From: JACJYC01 sp964558465
GTDB taxonomy: Bacteria > Bacteroidota > Bacteroidia > Chitinophagales > Saprospiraceae
Length of the DNA: 41,967 nt
NCBI GenBank assembly: GCA_964558465.1
Contig: CAZLEF010000062.1
Location: forward strand, 1-41,967
Reading direction: 5' to 3'
The translations under genes and the position numbers were made by a program. Of the stretch, positions 34,383 through 41,967 are shown piece by piece. The notes under the pieces are model-generated. The model had not been told where the DNA came from, searched no databases, and worked only from the letters and a program-made list of their open reading frames with translations. Numbering within the stretch: the stretch's first letter is position 1; the number at the start of each line of letters is the position of its first letter.

Positions 34383-35333
34383 ATGAAGAAGCAGGCGCCA
34401 AAAAAAGAGACTTTGAAAAGGGAAAACACCCTGGGTCTGAGGAATGCCACAAAAAAGAAGCAAGTTCCGGTTTCGAAAATTCAGTTAAGCACACATGGCC
34501 CGGGGTCTTATCAAACCACTACCTTTTCGTTGGCTTACAAAATCCCATCTACAAGAATTTTAGGCTTGTTGACCCCGGAGGCAGACGCACAATACGGTAA
34601 ATTGGTCGGGCTTCAGTTTTCCTTCCGAGAGAAGACAGACGATGGTTGGAGCCTCCGTCAAAAAATAAAATTCAATAAAGTTTATTTTAAAATCAACCCG
34701 GTCAATGAAAACGAATCCTACTTTTCCATGATGGAACTGGCCGATGTTATTCAGCCTGGCGAAACTTTTTTGATTGATGAAAACCTGAATACCCAGTCAG
34801 GGCAAATCTGGTCTTCCCTGAATAATTCTTTCATAGTGGAAGATACGGATTACGCGTATCAAAGACTGGATTTTTTCCCGGCTTCCGGAGGGATCAAATT
34901 CGTTTTTTTCACCTCAAGCCAATTAAAAAGCCTGACCCATTTTTTCGGTGAGCTGATCATTTCGGGCGCTCAAATCAATTTGGGTCGAAAATTGTATCAT
35001 CCGCCTGAAAAACCCAAAACGTTCGGCGGTCCGCGGTTCACCCTCAAGATAGAAGGAGCCGCGCCCCATCCGAACTGGAGCAACCGGAAAAGAAGAACCC
35101 AATCGATTTTAACGACCGAGGCGTGGGATGAAACCACCGGCGAAGCCGCTCTGTTCGGGCATCCTTGCCCTCCGGTATGGGAAACCTTTCATGCGGTCAT
35201 CAATGAAATCGTCAGCGACGACCCCAATAACGGGGCAATTTTAATGGCCAACTTCGCAAAAATCTGGGAAGACTGGCAGACCTGGGTGTTACATATTTCC
35301 CCTTCCGAATACGATGGCGACTATGATAATTGA
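34383..35333 (+). CDS. Hypothetical 316-aa protein
   Basis: I do not recognise this protein. The N-terminus is strongly basic and disordered-looking (about residues 1-35, many Lys), with no signal peptide. The centre contains beta-strands with aromatic patches. Near the C-terminus the segment EAALFGHPCPPVWETFHAV is followed by an acidic helix and an Asp/Tyr-rich tail. Base composition is lower in GC than the flanking housekeeping genes, similar to the secreted-protein cluster. It lies 97 bp before the histidine kinase gene on the same strand, so it could be part of the same signalling locus. A TAACTTTA -7-like element at 34263-34270 has no matching -33 box. Confidence 0.72.
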   Translation: MKKQAPKKETLKRENTLGLRNATKKKQVPVSKIQLSTHGPGSYQTTTFSLAYKIPSTRILGLLTPEADAQYGKLVGLQFSFREKTDDGWSLRQKIKFNKVYFKINPVNENESYFSMMELADVIQPGETFLIDENLNTQSGQIWSSLNNSFIVEDTDYAYQRLDFFPASGGIKFVFFTSSQLKSLTHFFGELIISGAQINLGRKLYHPPEKPKTFGGPRFTLKIEGAAPHPNWSNRKRRTQSILTTEAWDETTGEAALFGHPCPPVWETFHAVINEIVSDDPNNGAILMANFAKIWEDWQTWVLHISPSEYDGDYDN

Positions 35334-35430
35334 AGAAAACCGGCGACGGGCAACACGGCATTTTTTCCGGCAGGATGGATAAAAAACCCTGATAAAAAAG
35401 ACAGTTTAATTGAAACCCTGGTAAATTTGG

Positions 35431-38400
35431 ATGCTGAGTCGTTTCAGTGCTGAATTTCCTGCCTTGGGTCACTGGTTTGTCTGTTTACTTTGGGCGTCAT
35501 CGCTTGCAAGTCTGTCTGCCCAATCCGCCGGATCTCCATACCGCCATTTGGGGAAAGAGGAAGGTTTGATCAATGACTCAGGCAATTATTTCATTTCCGG
35601 GGACAGCCGGGGGTTTATCTGGATCAGTTCGCTGAACGGATTTTATCGGTACGACGGCCTCGAACTCAAACATTTTCTCATCCCCGCAAACAACAAGGGC
35701 GGCTTTATTCCGGATCAAACGGTCCAAAGCGCGTTTTTTGAAGATCCGGACGGCAATTTATGGTTCACCACTTACAACTCCCTGCATTGTTTTGAAAGGA
35801 AAAACAGCAGGATAAAAAATTTTCGCCCCCCCTCTCAGGACGGAGAGGAAACGGATTTTTCCTACCATCTTTTTCATTTTGAAAAAACCGCGAACCGTTT
35901 ATGGTTAAGGGCGGGAGAGCAGGTCTGGGTCTACGACGTCAACAGTGACGCCTGGGATGCAAAATTTTCAAGTCCGGGTATCCGGTTCAGCGCGTTTACT
36001 GATACCGCCGGAGACGTCAATATGATTATTGGCTGCCCCTGGCTGAAAGGCCCCCTGACCGTCAGCAGGAAGACGCCCGGCGGCGACTGGGTATCCGAAA
36101 ACTACCTGGACGACCGGTATGAAATCCGGTCAGCAATCCCGTATAACGACTCTGTTACATGGTTGCTTTCCAACCACGGACTGATCGAATTCAACCTGGT
36201 TTCAGGCGTTCCGCTGGCTCATTATCCCCAGACAGACGATCATATCCCGTTGAATTTGTTCAGTGGGTTAGCTATAAAAAATAACCGGTTCTTTTTATTG
36301 GGAACCCAAAATGACGGGATCCGGATTTTTGATGCCAGGCAACGGATTTTCCTTCCGAACCGGGAAAAAAAAGAGGATGCTGGCCATGTTTTTTCGACAA
36401 TTGCGCCAAGAGGTTTTTTTATGGACGACGCCGGCCTGTTATGGGTGGGACAAAAAGAAGGCGGCGTAGATTATTTCAAACTTCTTATGCCGGACGATGC
36501 CCAAACTCCTTTTTCATCCATAAATAGTTGGTCGGAAAAAACAACCTTAATTTTACAGGACAAAAAAGAAAATATATGGCTGATGAACGGAGCGGGTGAA
36601 ATTTTTTGCTATTCTTCGTCCCACTCCAGGCTCGACCCGATCAAATCTTCATTCAATTCCCCCTTCCTTCATTTCGCTATAGATTCCGCCAACTCCATCT
36701 GGGCAAATACTGCGCATTCGGTTTACCGGTTAAAAGAATCCCCATCCGGTTCAACAGGGCAATGGGAATTGATTTTGTCTTCGGATATGCAATTGGTATC
36801 CGTTTTTCCGGATATTCCGGGCAGGGTGTTAATTGTTACCCGCAAAGGAATCTTTGACCTGATAAAGATTAACGGAAAATTTCAACTGGCGCCGGCCAGA
36901 GAGTTTTCCGATTACCCCGGATTTAATTTTCTTCGGTTGTATAAACCGGGCGATCAGGTGCTGATCCCTTACCAAAGCAAGGAACTCTGGGTGGCCCGGC
37001 TGAATGGGAACTCGCTGATGATCACTGAAAAACTGAAAATCGGAGGCGTCGTTTATGGCGCCTGGCAATCTCCACTTGACGGTTCTTTATGGATCGGCGC
37101 CAATATCGGCCTTTTTTGTTATCACCGGGAGCAATTATCCCAGGTTTTGAACAGCCTGGAAGACCTGGGCGGGGCAAATATTTACGGGGTATTCGGTACT
37201 CCGGGCAATGTTTTCTGGCTGTCAACCAGCCGGGGGATCCGGAAGTTTCAGGTCGAACCAAGGCGTCTTACCGGAATTTACCAATCGGACGGCCTGCCGG
37301 ATGAACAATTTTCCGAATATGCTTTCCTTCGATCTTCTGATGGTCGGATATGGCTGGGGGCCGCCAAGGGAGCGGTCGTTTTTCACCCGGATTCAGTCGC
37401 CATAAATTCACCTGAGCCTAAGGTCCATATCGAAGCTGTCTGGGTTAATAATACGCCTTTTGAACCCGAAAATGCGATCAGTGAAACCGAAGCGCTGGAT
37501 CTGAATTACCGGGAAAACACCCTGTCTTTTGAATTAAGGGCCGTCAATTTTTATTATCCGGAATTGAATACGTTGGCCTGTCGTCTGATCGGTTATGACG
37601 AAACCTTTACCGCAATAAAAAACGGCGGCGTTGCCCGGTTTACAAAAATCCCCCCGGGCCGGTACACCCTTGAAGTTACCGGGATCAACGCCCAGGGTTT
37701 GGAAGGCGAAAAAAAGCAGCTTCGAATCCATATCCGGCCTCCATTCTGGCAAACCCTATGGTTCAAAATTTCCTTCGTTCTGGCCTTCCTCCTCACCATA
37801 GCCGCCATAACGGGCGCCTATTACCGCCGTAAACTCCGCAAGCAACAGCAACTGCTCGAACGGCAAAAAGCCCTCAGCGAAGAACGCAGCCGCATCGCCA
37901 AGGAACTGCACGATGACATGGGCAGCAGCCTGTCTTCCATCCTTTTCCTCAGTGAAGATTTGCTGACGGACACCCCGGCAGAGCAAAGCAGGGAAATCCG
38001 GAGAATTTCCGACTTGGCCGAAAGCTCGATGGAAAACATGCGGGAAATCATCTGGGCGCTGGATACCGGCAAAAACACCTTTCAGGACCTGGCTATCCGA
38101 CTGCGCGCGTTCGCAACCGGGTTGCTTGCCGACAGCCGGATCGGACTGGAACTGGACCTTTCAACAGAGGATGCCGCCCTGGGCGGCGAATACCGCCGGA
38201 ATATTTACCTCGTTGCAAAGGAAGGGCTCCACAATATTGTGAAACACGCCCAGGCTTCACTGGTGAAAATATCCCTGAAACTGGAAAACGGGCAAATCGT
38301 TTTGGAAATCCGGGATAACGGCAGGGGATTTGACAACAGCCGACAGGAAACCTCCGGGTACGGGCTGAATAATATGAACAGCCGGGCTGCAGCGATCGGT

Positions 38401-38475
38401 GGAACCCTGGAAATCCGTTCCGTGCCGGAAGAAGGAACGCTGCTGCGGCTTTGTGTTTTCTATAACCAAGGTTAA
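35431..38475 (+). CDS. Two-component sensor histidine kinase with periplasmic propeller and Y_Y_Y domain
   Basis: The 1014-aa kinase has a signal peptide (residues about 10-32). A large periplasmic beta-propeller of two-component-regulator type follows (about 35-680, with repeated DSRGFIWIS, DPDGNLWFTT and DGSLWIGANIGL blades). A Y_Y_Y domain lies at about 690-765, then one transmembrane helix at about 775-797 and a short linker. The kinase core is a HisKA_3 domain with phospho-acceptor His827 (RIAKELHDDMGSS) and an HATPase domain with the N, G1 and G2 motifs (HNIVKHA, DNGRGF, GYGLNNM). This class pairs with NarL-type regulators, and the next gene is one. The ligand is probably a polymer or oligomer, as for related Bacteroidota sensors, but that is inferred. 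Confidence 0.94.
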   Translation: MLSRFSAEFPALGHWFVCLLWASSLASLSAQSAGSPYRHLGKEEGLINDSGNYFISGDSRGFIWISSLNGFYRYDGLELKHFLIPANNKGGFIPDQTVQSAFFEDPDGNLWFTTYNSLHCFERKNSRIKNFRPPSQDGEETDFSYHLFHFEKTANRLWLRAGEQVWVYDVNSDAWDAKFSSPGIRFSAFTDTAGDVNMIIGCPWLKGPLTVSRKTPGGDWVSENYLDDRYEIRSAIPYNDSVTWLLSNHGLIEFNLVSGVPLAHYPQTDDHIPLNLFSGLAIKNNRFFLLGTQNDGIRIFDARQRIFLPNREKKEDAGHVFSTIAPRGFFMDDAGLLWVGQKEGGVDYFKLLMPDDAQTPFSSINSWSEKTTLILQDKKENIWLMNGAGEIFCYSSSHSRLDPIKSSFNSPFLHFAIDSANSIWANTAHSVYRLKESPSGSTGQWELILSSDMQLVSVFPDIPGRVLIVTRKGIFDLIKINGKFQLAPAREFSDYPGFNFLRLYKPGDQVLIPYQSKELWVARLNGNSLMITEKLKIGGVVYGAWQSPLDGSLWIGANIGLFCYHREQLSQVLNSLEDLGGANIYGVFGTPGNVFWLSTSRGIRKFQVEPRRLTGIYQSDGLPDEQFSEYAFLRSSDGRIWLGAAKGAVVFHPDSVAINSPEPKVHIEAVWVNNTPFEPENAISETEALDLNYRENTLSFELRAVNFYYPELNTLACRLIGYDETFTAIKNGGVARFTKIPPGRYTLEVTGINAQGLEGEKKQLRIHIRPPFWQTLWFKISFVLAFLLTIAAITGAYYRRKLRKQQQLLERQKALSEERSRIAKELHDDMGSSLSSILFLSEDLLTDTPAEQSREIRRISDLAESSMENMREIIWALDTGKNTFQDLAIRLRAFATGLLADSRIGLELDLSTEDAALGGEYRRNIYLVAKEGLHNIVKHAQASLVKISLKLENGQIVLEIRDNGRGFDNSRQETSGYGLNNMNSRAAAIGGTLEIRSVPEEGTLLRLCVFYNQG

Positions 38476-38499
38476 ATGGTTTTCCGCCGGATAAGGAGC

Positions 38500-38507
38500 T
38501 ATCTTTA
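38500..38507 (+). promoter_or_regulatory. Possible -7 box TATCTTTA before the response regulator
   Basis: TATCTTTA lies 24 bases before the regulator ATG. No clear TTG is at the expected distance, and read-through from the kinase gene is equally likely. Confidence 0.3.
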
Positions 38508-38531
38508 TCCGCCACACCTAACCTGATCGCC

Positions 38532-39164
38532 ATGATCCGAATAAGCATAGTTGAAGACCAGACAGACGTATTGAACAGCCTCGTCAGGCGTATCGACCGG
38601 ACGGAAGGAATGATCTGCGTCAGCCAGTTCACCACCGCGGAAGACGCCCTGGCGCGTTTACCCGAACAGCGCCCCGAACTGGTGCTGATGGACATCGGGC
38701 TGCCCCGGATGAACGGGGTGGAATGCATGATCCGGATCAAAATGCAGGCGCCGGAGATCAATTTTCTGATGTTCACCGTTTTTGACAACGACGAACACGT
38801 CTTTGAAGCGTTGAAAGCCGGCGCGGCCGGTTATGTCCTGAAAAGCGAAGGAATTGCAGGCGCCATCCGCGCCATCGGGGAATACATTCAGGGCGGCGCG
38901 CCCATGAGCCGGGATATTGCCCGGAAGGTCCTGACCAGTTTTCATGCCGGCAGCAAGGTCAATAAACCCGATTTTGAATCGCTCACTCCGCAGCAATTTC
39001 TGATCCTTGAACAACTCTCCCAGGGTTTGCTCAACAAGGAAATCGCCGACCGGCTGGGCATCTCCGAAGGCACCGTAAAACAACACAATTATACCATCTA
39101 CAAAAAACTGCAGGTGAACAACCGGACGGAAGCGGTGCAGAAGTACCTGAGCTCGAAACCCTGA
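38532..39164 (+). CDS. NarL/FixJ family response regulator
   Basis: The 210-aa regulator has a receiver domain (residues about 2-120) with the acidic pair E8/D9, phospho-acceptor D54 in LVLMDIGLP, and the conserved Lys in GYVLKSE. A LuxR-type helix-turn-helix follows (about 145-205), with LTPQQFLILEQLSQGLLNKEIA and ISEGTVKQHNYTIYKKL. It starts 56 bp after the kinase stop on the same strand, and its class matches the HisKA_3 kinase, so the two should form one phosphorelay. The likely first target is the gene pair starting at 39260, which has its own strong promoter; this link is inferred from position. Confidence 0.94.
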   Translation: MIRISIVEDQTDVLNSLVRRIDRTEGMICVSQFTTAEDALARLPEQRPELVLMDIGLPRMNGVECMIRIKMQAPEINFLMFTVFDNDEHVFEALKAGAAGYVLKSEGIAGAIRAIGEYIQGGAPMSRDIARKVLTSFHAGSKVNKPDFESLTPQQFLILEQLSQGLLNKEIADRLGISEGTVKQHNYTIYKKLQVNNRTEAVQKYLSSKP

Positions 39165-39192
39165 CCCCTTTTCTTCTATAACTATCGTTCTA

Positions 39193-39223
39193 TTGACCGG
39201 CCTTTCCCTCCAGCCTACCTTTG
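39193..39223 (+). promoter_or_regulatory. Bacteroidota-type promoter, TTG-N20-TACCTTTG
   Basis: TTG (39193-39195) and TACCTTTG (39216-39223), 20 bases apart, are full matches to the -33 and -7 boxes. Transcription would start near 39230, thirty bases before the ATG at 39260. It is the best promoter match in the window. Confidence 0.75.
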
Positions 39224-39259
39224 TCTGAAAAAATCCTGAAAAATTAAAAAATTAAAACC

Positions 39260-40885
39260 ATGAGAAATCTTTTATGGCTGTTTCTGATATTGATTTTTTC
39301 AGAAACCGCGCCTTCACAGTGTTTCCCCTCTTTGCAAGATCTGCCAGTTTGCCCGCCGCCTGACGGCGCCCCTCCTTATATAGAATCGAATGGGCCCGAC
39401 GGCCATAAATGCGACCTGTACACAGACACGAATTCTGAATTATTGCAATTATGCAACGGAAAAAAATATAGAGGTGTAGGCCCCGCCGGTAATTCAGTGA
39501 ACTGGAAATTCTGCATCCGGCTCGATATTCAAGGCGCTTATGACTTTAAATATAAAATTAAAATTTACAAGGCGCCATTTAATTCCAACGTTTCCGACTG
39601 GGATTCTTATTCCTTAGTTTCAGAAAGCGGCGAAAAGGAAATAGATAATGCCAGTGTTAATCACCAAAGCGACCTATTCCAAACCAATGTGAGCTACGGA
39701 TATACATACCGGGCAAAGATTGGTTATAAAATCCGGAGTGGCAATTCCAACATCTGGCCGTTTAGCTGGAAAGAGATCGAATCCAACACCTGGAATACCT
39801 ACAACTGCCTGCCTCAACCCAATTTTACGATCAACGGGCAAACCGCCAATGAGGTACAGGTCAATCTGAGCGATGCTTTTTTGATGAATTTCCAGAACGC
39901 CATATCCTGCAACCAGTATTACGTGGTATCTGTGCAGCAATCCGACCCGTACTGGAATAAATTTGGCCCCGAGAACATTAAATCGCTGCACCAGAGCGAA
40001 CTGCCTTTTTACGGCGGGATATCCGGTTTCAACCTGAAAGCCTTCAACGCTTCTTTTGGCGCCTTTAATTTTCAGCCGGGCAAATTTTACCGGATAAGGC
40101 TCGCCGTAGGGCCTCCGTGGACGGAAAGGACGGTTCTCCTGAAGATCAATCCCTGTACGCCGGTTGTGAATTGCACCTTGAATAACCAGGCGGCTTATCA
40201 GGTTACCGCCTATAAAAAAGACCCTTTACTACTCAATTTTTCGAGTACCCTTTCTTGTACCGGCGATTATTTTCTTTCCGTTCAACCGTCAGATGCAACC
40301 GGGAGCGGCGCCGGCCCTGAAAAAGCCCTGTGGTTTTCGGAAACTACGCTCAGCCAATATGGCGGAAAAGGAGCTTTTAATCTGAAGCAATTTTACTCCT
40401 CCTTCGGCGCTTTTACCTTTGAAGAAGGTAATTATTACCGGATCAAACTGGCTCTTAGCGAGCCCTGGACTGAAAGGGTGGTATTGCTTTATATTCAACC
40501 CTGCACTCCGGTTGTTATTTTTACGCTGAATGGCGCGACGGAAAGCCCGGTTCCTTTACCTGTAAATAGTGCGTTTACCCTGAATTTTTCGAATACCCTT
40601 TCCTGCACAGGGGACTATTTTATCTCTGTTCTTCCATCCGACGCATCCTGGAACAGCCTCGGTCCGGAGAACGGCAGATGGTTATCCGAATCCGGAATAA
40701 ATCCATTTGGCGGCAAAAACGCATTTGATCTCAAAGCATTCAACGATTCGTTTAACACATTTGATTTTGAAGACGGGAAATATTACCGGATCAAGGTAGC
40801 TGTCAGCGAGCCCTGGACCGAATATGTAATGTTGCTTCTTGTCCAAAATTCAATAATAAACACCAAAACAAAAAATAAAAAATAA
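39260..40885 (+). CDS. Secreted three-repeat protein of unknown function (541 aa)
   Basis: A signal peptide covers about residues 1-20 (ending APSQ). The N-terminal part (about 20-183) holds several cysteines and is beta-rich. Three tandem copies of a 116-residue unit follow: about 184-299, 300-415 and 416-531. Each has the pattern LSCxxxYxxSVxxSD, then GPE, then FYRIKxAxxxPWTE, and the boundary Cys-Thr-Pro-Val-Val occurs twice. I know no named family for this unit. There is no T9SS sorting domain; the protein ends in a short Lys/Asn tail. It sits behind a strong promoter and 95 bp after the response regulator gene, so it is a candidate output of that two-component system. The following gene is 34 bp away and likely co-transcribed. 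Confidence 0.8.
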   Translation: MRNLLWLFLILIFSETAPSQCFPSLQDLPVCPPPDGAPPYIESNGPDGHKCDLYTDTNSELLQLCNGKKYRGVGPAGNSVNWKFCIRLDIQGAYDFKYKIKIYKAPFNSNVSDWDSYSLVSESGEKEIDNASVNHQSDLFQTNVSYGYTYRAKIGYKIRSGNSNIWPFSWKEIESNTWNTYNCLPQPNFTINGQTANEVQVNLSDAFLMNFQNAISCNQYYVVSVQQSDPYWNKFGPENIKSLHQSELPFYGGISGFNLKAFNASFGAFNFQPGKFYRIRLAVGPPWTERTVLLKINPCTPVVNCTLNNQAAYQVTAYKKDPLLLNFSSTLSCTGDYFLSVQPSDATGSGAGPEKALWFSETTLSQYGGKGAFNLKQFYSSFGAFTFEEGNYYRIKLALSEPWTERVVLLYIQPCTPVVIFTLNGATESPVPLPVNSAFTLNFSNTLSCTGDYFISVLPSDASWNSLGPENGRWLSESGINPFGGKNAFDLKAFNDSFNTFDFEDGKYYRIKVAVSEPWTEYVMLLLVQNSIINTKTKNKK

Positions 40886-40919
40886 TATCCCCTGCTTTAA
40901 CCTTGTAAAAAAACCAAAT

Positions 40920-41967
40920 ATGAAAAATATTATTTTCTTTCTGGCCTTTCAATTTATTTTGACACAGGCCGGATTCGCTCAAACCAAAAGGGAAGTTCTG
41001 CAATGGACCCGGGAATACTCGGGCATGGTCAAGCCGGAAATTACTTTGGAACACTATATTCAATCAAGGCAAAGGGCCGCTACCAACCGGAGACTGCTCG
41101 AATCGGGGCAATTAAAAAATTTCGGCAGCAGGCAGGCCAAAGTCATCGGCAGCGATGTATTGTGCTCGGCTGGCGGTTTTGAGAATATGAATTCTTTAAG
41201 TCCGTACTTCAATGGAGGATACGCCGATCAGCCATCCATTCCGCTGGATTATAACGCTTTCACCCTGGAATTATCGACAACAGCGGATATAGCTTTTGGC
41301 GCATCCCGGCAAACTATTGTTTCCAATATGGATGACCCTACCATCAGTGAAGAACTTAATACCGCCCGGACCGGGAATAGCGCACTCAGATTGGGTAACC
41401 GGGTTAACGGTTTTGGCGTAGAATTCATTTCAGTCGATATTCAGGTAAATTCGCCCTTGATTTCGTTCTGGTATGCGATGGTATTACATAATCCTGATGC
41501 CAACCACACCAATTCCCAAAGGCCGTTTTTTAAAGTCCGGGTACTGGATGAAAATGGCAATGAAATAAACAATGTTGTGAATCTTGGCGCCTACAATAAT
41601 ATCATCCAGTCGAACGATCCCTTTGTCTTGCAGGCTACCGTTGAAGATGGGGTATCTGTTCCCTATCCAAACCTGATAAGATACAAACCTTGGTCCTGTG
41701 CGCGGATTGATCTGAGTGGGCATATTGGGCAAAATGTAACTATTCAGTTCATCAATTCAGATTGCTCACCGGGGGCGCATATGTCCTATACCTACATTGA
41801 CGATATCGCCTGCGCAGGTTGCGCCGGAGACAATCCAACCGGAAGTATAACCTTCAGCAACGCCGATTCTGATTGTTACTCCGACAAAATATGTTTCAAC
41901 TATACCCTTCCGGATAATGGCGCCAACACCGGAGAGATTAATATCTCTCTTGAGGTGAAAGGGATGA
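40920..41967 (+). CDS. Secreted protein, 5' part only (runs off the window)
   Basis: The ATG at 40920 opens a frame of 349 codons that is still open at the window end. Residues 1-20 are a signal peptide (MKNIIFFLAFQFILT, then AGFAQ). A helical pro-region with many Arg/Gln residues follows to about 75. From about residue 80 a Cys-containing jelly-roll-type domain begins (LCSAGGFENM), with LISFWYAMVLHNPDAN and a FFKVRVLDENG strand, as in choice-of-anchor domains of T9SS-secreted proteins. A second module starts near residue 305 (CAGCAGDNPTGSITF). The missing 3' part may carry a sorting domain. It lies 34 bp after the three-repeat protein gene and is probably in the same operon. Confidence 0.8.
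   Translation, partial: MKNIIFFLAFQFILTQAGFAQTKREVLQWTREYSGMVKPEITLEHYIQSRQRAATNRRLLESGQLKNFGSRQAKVIGSDVLCSAGGFENMNSLSPYFNGGYADQPSIPLDYNAFTLELSTTADIAFGASRQTIVSNMDDPTISEELNTARTGNSALRLGNRVNGFGVEFISVDIQVNSPLISFWYAMVLHNPDANHTNSQRPFFKVRVLDENGNEINNVVNLGAYNNIIQSNDPFVLQATVEDGVSVPYPNLIRYKPWSCARIDLSGHIGQNVTIQFINSDCSPGAHMSYTYIDDIACAGCAGDNPTGSITFSNADSDCYSDKICFNYTLPDNGANTGEINISLEVKGM

Noticed and set aside
35422..35429. TAAATTTG as a promoter for the histidine kinase
   Set aside because: It ends one base before the ATG, so transcription would start inside the gene, and no -33 box lies at the right distance.

Overview
This window looks like a chromosomal scaffold from a Bacteroidota bacterium, most plausibly of the Saprospiria (Saprospiraceae/Lewinellaceae-like). 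The reasons are type IX secretion (T9SS) C-terminal sorting domains, SprB-like, MopE-like and choice-of-anchor secreted proteins, a DUF6089 outer-membrane barrel, a PorE-like OmpA/propeller protein, FtsX-type orphan ABC permeases, and several promoters of the Bacteroidota form TTG-N17-23-TAnnTTTG. The placement is inferred from protein style; no rRNA or tRNA gene is present to confirm it. Two runs of N (11 and 100 bases), both inside repeats, show that this is a gapped draft assembly.

Layout. 1-3.6 kb (minus strand): holA, a dockerin-like secreted protein, a DUF1415 protein and a small ORF. 3.7-8.1 kb: a PorE-like OmpA protein converging on a T9SS-secreted protein. 8.2-10.8 kb: an FtsX/MacB-type permease behind what looks like a sigma54 promoter with two palindromic upstream sites. 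10.8-14.8 kb: a DUF6089 barrel, a large helical protein of unknown function, a Cys-rich small exported protein with a strong terminator, and an unknown 135-aa protein. 14.8-18.1 kb: a 1072-aa Asp-box (BNR/VPS10) propeller protein. 18.3-22.7 kb: housekeeping genes, namely miaA with an unusual GNAT-like C-terminal extension, a bifunctional Rel/SpoT (p)ppGpp enzyme and a Fur-family regulator. 22.8-26.2 kb: a giant lipoprotein joining ThuA, PQQ-type sugar dehydrogenase, PKD, cytochrome c and CBM6-like modules. 26.3-28.8 kb (minus strand): DUF1295 and DUF2177 membrane proteins and a LytTR response regulator. 29.0-34.2 kb: two large secreted repeat proteins. 34.4-42.0 kb: an orphan protein, a propeller/Y_Y_Y histidine kinase with its probable NarL-type partner regulator, then a strong promoter driving a three-repeat secreted protein and the start of another secreted protein cut by the window end.

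Working together. Most of the window is cell-surface biology: exported beta-propellers, repeat proteins, a lipoprotein oxidoreductase and two signal-transduction loci that could control them. The housekeeping genes form a separate block in the middle. The most distinctive DNA-level feature is that many intergenic gaps hold degenerate 7-11 bp tandem repeats, often arranged as tandem array, loop, then inverted array, starting at or just inside a stop codon. They recur in several sequence families and sit between convergent gene pairs, where they could fold as two-way terminators.
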